DNA from: Rhodocyclaceae bacterium
GTDB taxonomy: Bacteria; Pseudomonadota; Gammaproteobacteria; Burkholderiales; Rhodocyclaceae
Length of the DNA: 64,000 nt
Assembly (NCBI GenBank): GCA_016791115.1
Contig: JAEUNL010000035.1
Coordinates: forward strand, 90,828 to 154,827
Reading direction: 5' to 3'
Of the stretch, positions 28,469-36,670 are shown in pieces (the first letter of the stretch is position 1; every line of letters begins with the position of its first letter). Below the pieces are notes generated by a model, which saw only the letters and a program-made list of their open reading frames with translations, searched no databases and had not been told where the DNA came from. Position numbers and translations under genes: made by a program.

Positions 28469-30447
28469 TGCGACTGGTTCTGCCCGTTCGAGCCGTTCTT
28501 CACCACGCCCTGCGGTCCGAGCTGCGTCGTGGCAACCCGATTGCGGCCGCGCTGCTTCGCCATGTAGAGGCCCTGGTCGGCGATCTTCATCAGCGCGTCG
28601 GGGCCGGGCATGGATTCGGTCTGCTCCGCGACGCCGACGCTGACGCTCGATTTGAGCTGCAGCATGCCGGTTCTCACGGTAAGTGCCGCTACTGCCTGGC
28701 GCACACGCTCGGCGCAGGCCATTGCCTGCTGGAGATTCCCGTCAGGACAGATCGCGATGAACTCGTCGCCGCCCATGCGTGCAACCACGTCGTGGCCGCG
28801 CAGCCCCTCGCGAATGGCTGCCGAAACCTGACGCAACACGAGGTCGCCGACATCGTGGCCGTAGGTGTCATTGACCGATTTGAACTCGTCGATGTCGACC
28901 ATCATCACCGACAGCTGGCGCTTGTGCCGGCGCATCGCCGACCATTCCTCCGCGAGGCGGTCCATCGCATAGCGCCGGTTCGGGAAGCCGGTCAGCGAAT
29001 CGGTCAACGCCACATCGTGCAGGCGGCGGTTGGTGACGGCAAGCTCCGCGGCGAAGCGGCGCATCTCCTCGCGGTCTCGCTCGATCTCCTGCTGCAGACG
29101 GACCACGCGCTGCCCGGCGCGCAGGCGTGCTGTCAGCACGCGCTGGTTGAGCGGCTTGGTCATGAAATCATCCACGCCCGACTCGAAGGCCTCGACCAGC
29201 TTGTCCTCGTCGCCCAGGCCGGTGAGCAGCAGCATGTACATGCCGCGCCCGACCCGCGTCTGGCGCAGCGCGCGGATCAGCTCGATGCCGTTCATCTCGG
29301 GCATCAACCAGTCGGTGATCATGATGTGCGGCTGGAATTCGAGCGAGGTCTCGAGCGCCTCGCGTCCGTTGGTGGTGAGCGCCACGTCGTGGCCGGCATG
29401 CGTCAGCATTGCATTGAGCACGGCGCGCATCGATGCGTCGTCGTCAGCCACCAGCACGCGCAGCCGGTTCGCCGCGCCATCCACCAGCGCGTCGGGCATG
29501 TTCTCGCCGCTCGGCAGCACTTGCGGCGAATTCGGCGCCTTGGCGAGATCGTCGAAAGGCGGCACGTCGCGCGTGGCGACGTTGAGTAGCGCCCCCCACT
29601 CGCGCCAGGACTGGGCTACCTGGTCGCACATTTCAATCAGGGTTTCGGAATCCGTCTGCAGGCGCGCCCCGAGCAGAAGCAGGCGCGGCATCAGGGCGCT
29701 GCGCATGTGGTCGGGCGCGGTGCAGATCGCCGCGACGTGATGCGAGATCGCCAGCGCCTGCACCAGCAGCCAGGCGCGCGATCCTTCCGGAAACGCGCCA
29801 TCCTCGCGGTCCTCTGCGTGGTAGGCGACATCCGAGAACATCTTCGGCAGCCCCCAGTCCGAAAGCATGGCGGCCGTCAGTTCGTTGTGATCCATCGCGA
29901 ATGAATTGCGCTCCACCGCCGCCAGTGTGGTGCCGCGCTCGACGCTCATCTGCTCGAGAATCTTCGAATACTCGTCAGGATGCAGGGTTGCCAGCGCCAA
30001 CTCGCCGATGCGCGACAGCAGACCGAGGCAGAACGCCTCCTCTGGCTGGGCGCTGCGCGTCTGTCGCGCCAGCGATTGCATCGCCAGTGCCGCAACCAGC
30101 GAACCGGACCAGAAGCCCTCATAGTCGAACTGGCGGCACGCGCCGCTGCGATAGGTCGACAGCAGCGAGAAACCGAGCGCCAGGGTGCGCACCGCGGGCA
30201 GGCCGAGGACCGACAGCGCGTCCTGCACCGATGCCACCGGCCGGCGGCCGATCTGGTTGCCGGTATTGGTCGCCTTGATCAGACGCCCGACGAAGGCCGG
30301 GTCGGTCTTGATGATGCGAGACAGTTCCGCCAGGGAAACGTCGCTGCGCTGGGTGAGGCGAATGATGGCAAGCGCGACTCCCTTAGGCGACGGCAGGTCT
30401 CCCGATGCCTTGAGGTGTTCGAAGCGCGTCATGTCGAGACTGGTCAT
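28465..30447 (-). CDS. HDOD-REC-GGDEF protein, probable diguanylate cyclase
   Basis: A 660-residue protein. HDOD domain (about 5-215) with LPSPKGVALAIIRLTQ; a receiver domain (about 325-445) with VADDDASMRA and phospho-acceptor in MITDWLMPEMNG; a short coiled coil; and an intact GGDEF domain (about 485-640) with DSLTGFPNRR and RMGGDEF, so it should make c-di-GMP. The ATG at 30447 (MTSLDMTRF) is chosen over an upstream start that would run into the promoter. A sigma-28-like promoter with a perfect -10 lies about 110 bases upstream. It overlaps the EAL gene by 4 bases. Confidence 0.9.
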   Translation of the reverse strand: MTSLDMTRFEHLKASGDLPSPKGVALAIIRLTQRSDVSLAELSRIIKTDPAFVGRLIKATNTGNQIGRRPVASVQDALSVLGLPAVRTLALGFSLLSTYRSGACRQFDYEGFWSGSLVAALAMQSLARQTRSAQPEEAFCLGLLSRIGELALATLHPDEYSKILEQMSVERGTTLAAVERNSFAMDHNELTAAMLSDWGLPKMFSDVAYHAEDREDGAFPEGSRAWLLVQALAISHHVAAICTAPDHMRSALMPRLLLLGARLQTDSETLIEMCDQVAQSWREWGALLNVATRDVPPFDDLAKAPNSPQVLPSGENMPDALVDGAANRLRVLVADDDASMRAVLNAMLTHAGHDVALTTNGREALETSLEFQPHIMITDWLMPEMNGIELIRALRQTRVGRGMYMLLLTGLGDEDKLVEAFESGVDDFMTKPLNQRVLTARLRAGQRVVRLQQEIERDREEMRRFAAELAVTNRRLHDVALTDSLTGFPNRRYAMDRLAEEWSAMRRHKRQLSVMMVDIDEFKSVNDTYGHDVGDLVLRQVSAAIREGLRGHDVVARMGGDEFIAICPDGNLQQAMACAERVRQAVAALTVRTGMLQLKSSVSVGVAEQTESMPGPDALMKIADQGLYMAKQRGRNRVATTQLGPQGVVKNGSNGQNQSQ

Positions 30448-30752
30448 TGCGGCTGATTTCCCTAAGTTGCACCGCCCGGTTGGCGATGTCATGCGTCGGC
30501 GGCGGCTATCGTCCGGCCACCGGCAGCACGGCTATTGCGCTCGGACGCATGCATACGGTTATCGGCGCGACACCATGCCGACTTGAGCCGCCGCGGGAGA
30601 CGCGACGGGCGCAAAGTGTCAAATTGGTCACACCTGCGGCATGGCCGTGGCACAGGCCAGACGCCGGATTGCCGGGAGCGAGTCAGCCTGCGCGATGGCA
30701 CCCACCCGGCCCTGCCCTTTCCTTACAATCGGGTTTTGGACACGGGGCGGAC
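30448..30752. other. 305-base divergent intergenic region
   Basis: Lies between the HDOD-GGDEF gene (minus) and the NUDIX gene (plus). It holds the sigma-28-like promoter at 30559-30586. No gene is seen; the plus-strand open frame here is only the upstream extension of the NUDIX frame. Confidence 0.6.
30559..30586 (-). promoter_or_regulatory. Sigma-28 (FliA) promoter of the HDOD-GGDEF/EAL operon
   Basis: On the minus strand TCAAGTCG, 12 bases, GCCGATAA. The -10 is a perfect match to the FliA consensus and the -35 shares TCAAGT with the motA and cheV sites. It lies about 110 bases before the chosen ATG. Confidence 0.65.
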
Positions 30753-31295
30753 ATGAAATTCTGCAGCGATTGCGGGGCCAGGGTCAGTTTCCGCGTGCCG
30801 CCGGGCGACCGCCTGCCGCGGCACGTGTGCGACGCCTGCGGCGCGATTCACTACCAGAATCCGCGCATGGTCGTGGGTTCGCTGCCGGTTTGGGGGGAGC
30901 GTATCCTGCTTTGCCGCCGCGCCATCGAACCACGCCTCGGTTTCTGGACCCTTCCCTCGGGCTTCATGGAAAACGGCGAGACGACCGCGCAGGCCGCGGT
31001 GCGCGAAACCCTCGAGGAAGCCAATGCCAGGGTCGAGCTCGGGCCGATGTATACGCTCTACAACGTGCCGCACGTGGACCAAGTGCATATCGTGTATCGG
31101 GCCACGCTGCTCGACCTCGATTTTTCGCCCGGGGAAGAATCGCTCGACGTCGCACTGTTCGATCCGGCCGATATTCCCTGGAACGACATCGCCTTCCGCT
31201 CGATCCGCCATACACTGGACCGCTACGTCGCCGATCGCGACGGGGGCAGCTTCGGTTTCCATACCGGCGATATCGTGCTACCGGGCCACAACTGA
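30753..31295 (+). CDS. NUDIX hydrolase with zinc ribbon
   Basis: A 180-residue nucleotide hydrolase. The N-terminal zinc ribbon has Cys4, Cys7, Cys26 and Cys29; the NUDIX box is GFMENGETTAQAAVRETLEE. This layout resembles the C-terminal half of NADH pyrophosphatase (NudC) but lacks its N-terminal domain, so the substrate is open (NAD-like, ADP-ribose or capped RNA ends). The ATG at 30753 is used as it directly precedes the zinc ribbon. It stands alone, divergent from the c-di-GMP operon. Confidence 0.9.
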   Translation: MKFCSDCGARVSFRVPPGDRLPRHVCDACGAIHYQNPRMVVGSLPVWGERILLCRRAIEPRLGFWTLPSGFMENGETTAQAAVRETLEEANARVELGPMYTLYNVPHVDQVHIVYRATLLDLDFSPGEESLDVALFDPADIPWNDIAFRSIRHTLDRYVADRDGGSFGFHTGDIVLPGHN

Positions 31296-31479
31296 CCGGC
31301 CTGGGAGGCGGGCGGGTATTGGCCCGCAGGGCTGGCACCCCGGAAACGACCGGTGCATGCGGATCGCAGGGCATGCTACCTGCAGAGCGCCTGACCACGC
31401 GCCTTCCCGAGCCTCGAATTGACACACCCGGTACCGCTGGATTAGCTTTCCCGGAACCTCGACAGGTTTGGAGTCCGCC

Positions 31480-32172
31480 ATGCAGCGTCGCGAGTTTCTG
31501 GCCGCTTTGGCCGCATCCTGCGCCAGCCCCTGCATTGCGCCCGGCGAGGCGCTGGCTGCGATCCCAGCAGGCAGCGGGCGTCGCCTCTACGCGCGCGCAC
31601 TACTGACCGACGACCGGGGCAAACCGCTGCGCGCAGCCGCGCTGGCACGCGAGCGCAACTACCTGTTCCACTATCCCTACGCGACCACCCCCTGCTTCCT
31701 GCTCGACTTGGGCCGCACGGCCGCTGCGGGCAGCAGCGGCGCCTGGCCCGGCGGTGTCGGACCGAACCGCTCGCTGGTTGCCTACTCGGCAATCTGCTCG
31801 CACCAGCTCACTTACCCTACGCGCGACATCAGCTTCATCAGCTATCGCGCCGAAGCCTCGCCGCAGAACCGCCATGCGCGTGTCATCCATTGCTGCTCGG
31901 AGCACAGCCAGTACGATCCGGCGCAAGGCGCCCGGGTGCTGGCCGGCCCCGCACCGCATCCATTGGCCGCGATCCTGCTGGAGCACGATCCGAAGAACGA
32001 CACGTTGCATGCGTTCGGCACGCTGGGCGTCGAGATGTTCGACAGCTTCTTCGAAAAGTTCGGCTTCCGCCTGGCGCTGGAAAACGGCGCGCAGAACGTG
32101 CGCAAGCCGGTGGCGGACGAAGCCCGGGTGATCGAACTGGATAACTTCTGCCGTCAGCAGGTTCGCTGCTGA
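31480..32172 (+). CDS. Tat-exported Rieske [2Fe-2S] protein
   Basis: A 230-residue protein with a twin-arginine signal (MQRREFLAALAAS) and a Rieske centre: ICSHQ (Cys106, His108) and CCSEH (Cys139, His142). It resembles small Rieske subunits of periplasmic or membrane oxidoreductases, but no large subunit or cytochrome gene is next to it. ATG at 31480 has GGAG upstream; an earlier TTG in the same frame would add 4 residues before the twin arginines. The gene downstream is convergent. Confidence 0.85.
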   Translation: MQRREFLAALAASCASPCIAPGEALAAIPAGSGRRLYARALLTDDRGKPLRAAALARERNYLFHYPYATTPCFLLDLGRTAAAGSSGAWPGGVGPNRSLVAYSAICSHQLTYPTRDISFISYRAEASPQNRHARVIHCCSEHSQYDPAQGARVLAGPAPHPLAAILLEHDPKNDTLHAFGTLGVEMFDSFFEKFGFRLALENGAQNVRKPVADEARVIELDNFCRQQVRC

Positions 32173-32194
32173 ACCGGATACGCCGCCCGCGCCG

Positions 32195-32860
32195 TTACCG
32201 CGGCGGCAGCATGAACTCGACCGGCATCTCGAACGAAAACGCGCGCCCGCGCAAGGTTTCCGGCAGCAGGGTGGCATGCACCGCCTTGGTCAGCATCGCC
32301 TGCGCCTCGCCGTCCAGCGCCGCGTATCCCGAAGTTCGCAACAACTCCACGCGACCCGCACCCGCCCCGCCAAGTAGCGCCACGCGCAGCGCCACCGTAC
32401 CGCTCTCGCCGCGTTCGATGGATTGCGCCGGATAGTCGCGAAAGCGCCGCGCAGCGAGCGCAAGCGCAATGCGATAGCTGCGCAGCCCGTCGGCATCGAT
32501 CGTCTCGTCAACGGCCGGCATCGCCGTCGCCACGGTCGCCACAGGCGTCGCGGACGCACGCTCGGCGTACGGCGTTCTGGCCGCAGCCACGCTCTGCGCC
32601 GGACGCGGTGGCGCACGCGGAACAGGTACCGACGAGGGCACGGCGATCACCGCCGGCACCGCCTGCGCTACCGCTTCCTCGCGCTCCGCAGGCGGCGACG
32701 AACGCAGCGTCGCGCTAAGCCTCGGGCGAACGTCCGCCACCGGCGCAGGCCAAAGCAGGAGCAGGTGCGCAAGCGCCGAGAGGACGAGCGCGACAGCCAG
32801 TCGCCGCCTTGCCGACGACGCACCGAAAAAGGCGCAGAATGGTTGGGCTTGCAAATTCAC
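32195..32860 (-). CDS. TonB-like energy transducer
   Basis: A 221-residue protein with an N-terminal membrane anchor (LAVALVLSALAHLLLLW), a Pro/Ala-rich spacer, and a C-terminal TonB-type domain (SGTVALRVALLGGAGAGRVELLRTSGYAALDGEA). The spacer is shorter and less Pro-Lys-rich than in classical TonB. No exbB or exbD and no TonB-dependent receptor is nearby. Its start lies 45 bases from that of the divergent HNH gene. Family assignment is good, the partner system is unknown. Confidence 0.8.
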   Translation of the reverse strand: MNLQAQPFCAFFGASSARRRLAVALVLSALAHLLLLWPAPVADVRPRLSATLRSSPPAEREEAVAQAVPAVIAVPSSVPVPRAPPRPAQSVAAARTPYAERASATPVATVATAMPAVDETIDADGLRSYRIALALAARRFRDYPAQSIERGESGTVALRVALLGGAGAGRVELLRTSGYAALDGEAQAMLTKAVHATLLPETLRGRAFSFEMPVEFMLPPR

Positions 32861-32904
32861 TAGGCTTTGTTACTCTTCGGCAACCTTTTGATTTTACATT
32901 CGAG

Positions 32905-33525
32905 ATGGAAGCACTCGTCGCCACAAGCGCAGCGCCCCGTTCGGAGATCAGAACGGCACACCCGCTGATTCTTACCCTGGATGTCCACGGTCTGCCCCAC
33001 CGCTGGGTATCGTGGCAGCACGCAGTCTTCTATTACGCCAAGAATCTCGTCGCCTGGCAGGCCGGAGACCACGATTTCACGTTCTTCGGCGGCACCTCGC
33101 GCGAAACCGGCGAACGTTCCGCCATCCGCACCAACAGCATCATCGCGATCAAGGGCAAGGCGCTCGCGAGCAAGTCGATGTTTCAGGTGCCGCCGCTCAA
33201 CAACCGCGAGCTGTTCCACCGCGACCGCCACATCTGTGCCTACTGCGGCAACGAGTTTTCCGGTTCGCGCCTGACGCGCGACCATGTGCGCCCGGTCTCG
33301 CAGGGCGGGCGCGACACCTGGATGAACGTGGTGACTGCTTGCCGCCCCTGCAACCAGGCAAAGAGCGGACGCACGCCGGAACAGGCGCGCATGATGCTGC
33401 TCTACACGCCGTATGTGCCGAACAAGGCGGAGTACCTGATCCTCTGCAACCGCAGCATCCTCGCCGACCAGATGGATTTCCTTGCGCGGCACATTCCGGC
33501 GCAAAGTCGCTGGAAGCTGGGCTGA
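32905..33525 (+). CDS. HNH endonuclease family protein
   Basis: A 206-residue protein with a C-terminal HNH fold: a zinc pair CAYCG, the catalytic-type RDHVRPVSQGGRDTWMNVV and a second zinc pair CRPCNQAK. The N-terminal half is the conserved region (LTLDVHGLPHRWVSWQHAVFYYAKNLVAW) of a widespread chromosomal HNH family of unknown role. ATG at 32905 is chosen; no strong Shine-Dalgarno precedes it, and an upstream Met in the same frame would overlap the divergent TonB-like gene. It marks the last core-like gene before the accessory region. Confidence 0.87.
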   Translation: MEALVATSAAPRSEIRTAHPLILTLDVHGLPHRWVSWQHAVFYYAKNLVAWQAGDHDFTFFGGTSRETGERSAIRTNSIIAIKGKALASKSMFQVPPLNNRELFHRDRHICAYCGNEFSGSRLTRDHVRPVSQGGRDTWMNVVTACRPCNQAKSGRTPEQARMMLLYTPYVPNKAEYLILCNRSILADQMDFLARHIPAQSRWKLG

Positions 33526-33909
33526 AACGTTCGGTGACTTGGGGCGGGACCGCTTTGGAGGAAGGCTGCTGGCGGTGGGGTGTCTGCCACACTATGCCCT
33601 GCGACCCGCATTGTTAAGCCGTTCGCGCGCGAACTCTCGGGCTAGTTACCACGATAGTTACCACGAACAACTGCTTCATGCCCCAACGCCAATCTTATTC
33701 TGTTCCTGGCTTCATTCCACCAACGGAACTCTTTTGCAGCAGTCATGAAAACCCCGCAAATTCCGAAAGGGATTTGAACCGGGACTCAACACAGCGTCAC
33801 TACCATCCTTGCAACGGGATCGGCGGCAGCAAGACACCGTTGCTGATGGACATCCGCGGATGTCGGCGCTGGCTTTTGTTTAGGTAGCCGGGGATGACTG
33901 CGGAATCTG
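33526..33909. other. 384-base gap, left edge of the accessory region
   Basis: I see no gene. It contains two direct copies of GTTACCACG at 33645-33665 and a perfect palindrome ACATCCGCGGATGT at 33850-33863. A CAGCAA/TTGCTG hairpin precedes the palindrome. The GTTACCACG motif recurs, inverted, upstream of the integrase gene. Confidence 0.5.
33645..33665. repeat. Two copies of GTTACCACG at the left island edge
   Basis: GTTACCACG at 33645-33653 and again at 33657-33665, spaced by 3 bases. The reverse complement CGTGGTAAC occurs at 54215-54264, next to the integrase start. Paired arm-type sites near both ends of an integrated element would look like this. No exact copy of the tRNA-Ser end is seen here. 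Confidence 0.45.
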
Positions 33910-34173
33910 CTATTTGTCGTGGCTTCGTGGCCGAGTCTTCCGCCTATCTTTTGCAAGCTCTTCTTCAACAATCCCGACTATTTCCCGCGCGCTGCGCCTT
34001 AATGGCGGCGCCAGTTTGAAAATCGTTGTAAGCGTCGGCTGCTGCTGCCCCAATTCAAGCAGGCTGATGAACGTGCGGCGAAGGTCGGCCTCGAAGCCGA
34101 GGTCTTCCTGCGTATAGCCGGCCTCGAGACGAAGCCGGCGCAGTACCTTGCCGAATGCTTGTGCAGCGTCCAA
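33910..34173 (-). CDS. XRE-family transcriptional regulator
   Basis: An 87-residue protein with a Cro/C1-type helix-turn-helix (about 8-60: LRRLRLEAGYTQEDLGFEADLRRTFISLLELG). The start is TTG at 34173, which is 6 bases after AGGAGG and sets the normal family N-terminus. The Shine-Dalgarno lies inside an inverted repeat (34177-34197), so self-binding could block translation start or transcription. It is divergent from the exported-protein gene at 34356. Likely an autoregulated repressor of the neighbouring genes. Confidence 0.88.
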   Translation of the reverse strand: MDAAQAFGKVLRRLRLEAGYTQEDLGFEADLRRTFISLLELGQQQPTLTTIFKLAPPLRRSAREIVGIVEEELAKDRRKTRPRSHDK

Positions 34174-34176
34174 CCG

Positions 34177-34241
34177 TTCCTCCTACTATTGGAGGAATTT
34201 CGCCGCATCGCTATCATTGAGTCTTCCTACAAAAATAGGAA
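34177..34241. promoter_or_regulatory. Two TTCCT/AGGAA inverted repeats, probable operators of the XRE gene
   Basis: IR1 at 34177-34197 is TTCCTCC, 7 bases, GGAGGAA. IR2 at 34224-34241 is TTCCTA, 6 bases, TAGGAA. They share the TTCCT/AGGAA half-site, lie 30 bases apart just before the XRE start, and IR1 includes its ribosome-binding site. This spacing suits a dimeric XRE repressor in a divergent promoter region. Confidence 0.55.
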
Positions 34242-34355
34242 TCTTCTGGTCCGGGCAAGGTTTTCTTAGGGGCATTGCGTCGAGATCGAGCCCGTCGCAT
34301 GCACGGCGCGGGCAGGTTCTGCCGACGAAGAACAACAACCAATAAGGGGGTCACT

Positions 34356-35177
34356 ATGCGCACCGCGTTTCGCGGCGTGTTCGGCATCCTGTCCCGTGGC
34401 GGGGTTGCGAGCGTCCGGACAGGCGCTCACCAACACACCGACAACACACATTGCCCTTGGCAAGTCACTGCTGGGTTCTGCGCCGCTGCCATCCTGGCGC
34501 TGCTTTCCGGCCCGGTCGCCGCACAGGGCTTCTGGGGTGGAGTGAACGACGGGATATCGCGCTCTCTGGAAATATTCGGGCGCACAGAATCGCTCAATCT
34601 CCAGCGCGAGCAAGTCGAACTGGAACGGCGTCGCCTGTCGATGCAGGAGCAACAGGCCGCACAGGCGCAACACCAGGCCGATCTGGAAGCAAGCACCGTC
34701 AGCCAGCGCAATGCCGCGCGTGCCGACGAGTTTGCCGTCGCAAAACAGATGCTCGAGCTGGCCCATCCCCGCCTGAAGACGGACGGCGCGCTGCGCAAGC
34801 TGATGGGCGAATCGGTACGCCGCGTCGAATGCGGCAACTGGATCAATTCCAGTCGGCCGATGCGCGAGCTATTGGATGAGACCTATCTGCTGGCATCGTC
34901 AATGCAGCGTGCGAACCTGCATGACCTCATCCTGCAGCACGCTGAATCGCGCTACGGCCGGCCCGGTCCGAGTTCCAGCTTGGCCGACCGGCTGCGCTTT
35001 CGCGCCGTGGTGGGACAGGCGGCCATGCTCGCCCAGGACCCGAATCGCGAAAGCCAGACTGCGCCTCAACTGCTCGAAGAGGCCGAACGCATGATCAATC
35101 ACGAACTCGAGATGGCTACCGACAGCACCGCGGGTGTAACACCGCCGACGAAAGCGGCGCCCCGCTCGCGCATGTGA
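34356..35177 (+). CDS. Exported protein of unknown function
   Basis: A 273-residue protein I do not recognise. It starts with about 28 polar residues and then a hydrophobic stretch ending in an Ala-Gln site (VTAGFCAAAILALLSGPVAAQ), which looks like a late signal peptide. A coiled-coil follows (SLNLQREQVELERRRLSMQEQQAAQAQHQ is partly quoted as LERRRLSMQEQQAAQ), then a helical C-terminal region. ATG at 34356 follows AGGGGG. It is the first of a colinear row with a lipoprotein, an acidic small protein and a membrane protein. Confidence 0.65.
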   Translation: MRTAFRGVFGILSRGGVASVRTGAHQHTDNTHCPWQVTAGFCAAAILALLSGPVAAQGFWGGVNDGISRSLEIFGRTESLNLQREQVELERRRLSMQEQQAAQAQHQADLEASTVSQRNAARADEFAVAKQMLELAHPRLKTDGALRKLMGESVRRVECGNWINSSRPMRELLDETYLLASSMQRANLHDLILQHAESRYGRPGPSSSLADRLRFRAVVGQAAMLAQDPNRESQTAPQLLEEAERMINHELEMATDSTAGVTPPTKAAPRSRM

Positions 35178-35209
35178 CCCATCCTTCCCCTTGCAGCCAA
35201 GGAACCCGA

Positions 35210-35557
35210 ATGATGAAGACCGTCAAACTCCTGCCGCTGTGCGTTCTGCTTGCGGCGTGCGCGCAATCCAGCGGTGTCAAGAAGATCGGCAGCGACACCT
35301 ACACGATATCCGCGGTCGCGGCCCCGGCACGCGGCGGCGTGGTCGGTGCGAAGTCGATCGCGCTGACCGAGGCCGGCGAGAAATGCCAGTCCCTCGGGCG
35401 GGAACTGCACGTCATCGATATATCGACCGGCACTGCGCCACCCATGGCTGGCACGGCCGATGTCACGTTCCGTTGTGTTGATCCCAAGGCGGGCCCGCCG
35501 GTCCGTGCCGTCGAGAAGCCGGCACCAAAACTGGTGATCGAGGACCAATGGAAGTGA
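35210..35557 (+). CDS. Small lipoprotein of unknown function
   Basis: A 115-residue lipoprotein. Signal peptide with lipobox LAAC (VLLAACAQ) and a mature part with KIGSDTYTISA and GEKCQSLGRELHVI, a pattern found in small envelope proteins that have no assigned role. AAGGA lies just before the ATG. It follows the exported protein by about 30 bases and probably shares its transcript. Confidence 0.75.
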   Translation: MMKTVKLLPLCVLLAACAQSSGVKKIGSDTYTISAVAAPARGGVVGAKSIALTEAGEKCQSLGRELHVIDISTGTAPPMAGTADVTFRCVDPKAGPPVRAVEKPAPKLVIEDQWK

Positions 35558-35627
35558 ATGGCCGAACGTGACCCGCGCAGGCCCGGAGGCCGTGTGACGG
35601 CATCGCATCACCGCAGAGGAAACCCTC

Positions 35628-35963
35628 ATGGACATTGAAGAGCTGGAACAAATGGCTTGCCAGCATTGGCGGGAGTGGTTGCCGGAAAAGACGGCCGAGC
35701 TGGTTGCCGAGGGCATTTTCGAGCAAGAGGTTCGCGCGGCGGCGGCGATGGCCCATGCGGAAATCGCGGCAATGCTACGCCTCGGCTATCGCGAAGACGA
35801 AGCGGCAGAGGAACCCTTGCAGACCTACATCCTGCTGACACCGGAGCCGAACGCGGGGTTGTCGGACGAACTGCTCCAGGAGATCGAGGAGCGCGAGGCC
35901 GAGTATGCGGAAATGATGCGGGGTCAGGCAAAGATCGACGCGAAATACGATGCCATGGATTGA
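35628..35963 (+). CDS. Small acidic protein, function unknown
   Basis: A 111-residue acidic, helical protein (MDIEELEQMACQHWREWLPE at the start) with no recognised domain or signal peptide. GAGGAAA lies 6 bases before the ATG. It is colinear with the lipoprotein upstream. The sequence is well behaved in codon use, which supports it being a real gene, but nothing tells its role. Confidence 0.6.
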   Translation: MDIEELEQMACQHWREWLPEKTAELVAEGIFEQEVRAAAAMAHAEIAAMLRLGYREDEAAEEPLQTYILLTPEPNAGLSDELLQEIEEREAEYAEMMRGQAKIDAKYDAMD

Positions 35964-36276
35964 CCACTAGGCTTCTGGCGCCTTCCGGGCATCGTGACCA
36001 TGGCGGGGTGATGGGTGCCTGCAGATTCAACGCGCCCGTCGCCTCGATTCGCCAAGCCTCCCAGTCGATCGGCTCAAACTGCGAAGGCGCCTTCTGCTGT
36101 CTGCCGACAATTGCCGGGTGATGGGCTCCAATCGACCACCGGCCTACATTTTCCGCAACGCGTCAAACGCCTGAGGTAACGCTCGGTGGCACCGTTCACC
36201 CCGCGTTGCCCCGGTCGCTATCCTGCATCAGCCGATTCGGCGGTATCGTTTCGCCTGGACAACAGGAGGGCGAATC
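35964..36276. other. 313-base gap
   Basis: No gene is supported here. The few open frames lack a ribosome-binding site and overlap each other. Confidence 0.5.
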
Positions 36277-36666
36277 ATGGCATCGGATCGCATAGAGCGC
36301 CTGAAAGCGGAGTACCTCGAATCCCATCGGATCAGCCTGGGCGCCGTCGCCATCGCCATGGCAATTGTGGTCACGCTGCTCCAGGTCAGCACCCTCACCG
36401 ACTACCTGCGATATGCGCTGACACTATTTTCGTTGGCCGTGCCGCTGCTGACCTTCATGATTCTGGCAGACGAAGCCGGGCTGCAGATCAAGGCGGGGTG
36501 GCCCACCATCGCGATGAACGTCCTGTACTTTGGTTCTTTGTTCCTCGTCTTGGCGGGGCTGGTCTATACCGTTGCGCACCTCAACGAGGTGTGCGGATTT
36601 CTCTTCCTCGGGGCGTCGGTACTCTGTGCTGTCCTGCTGATGCTCTGTTATCGCCCGGCAGCATAG
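36277..36666 (+). CDS. Small membrane protein, about four spans
   Basis: A 129-residue protein with a short charged cytoplasmic start (MASDRIERLKAEYLESHR) and then four hydrophobic segments (LGAVAIAMAIVVTLL; YALTLFSLAVPLLTFMI; VLYFGSLFLVLAGLVYTV; FLFLGASVLCAVLLMLC). AGGAGG precedes the ATG. No family is recognised. It ends 4 bases before the SRAP gene, so the two are probably co-transcribed. Confidence 0.7.
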   Translation: MASDRIERLKAEYLESHRISLGAVAIAMAIVVTLLQVSTLTDYLRYALTLFSLAVPLLTFMILADEAGLQIKAGWPTIAMNVLYFGSLFLVLAGLVYTVAHLNEVCGFLFLGASVLCAVLLMLCYRPAA

Positions 36667-36670
36667 CGGC

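Noticed and set aside
33755..33795. GGATTTGAACCGGGACTC, which looks like the T-arm end of a tRNA on the minus strand
   Set aside because: The T stem does not pair beyond two base pairs, there is no acceptor stem and no CCA. It is not a tRNA and does not match the tRNA-Ser end, so not an attachment duplicate.
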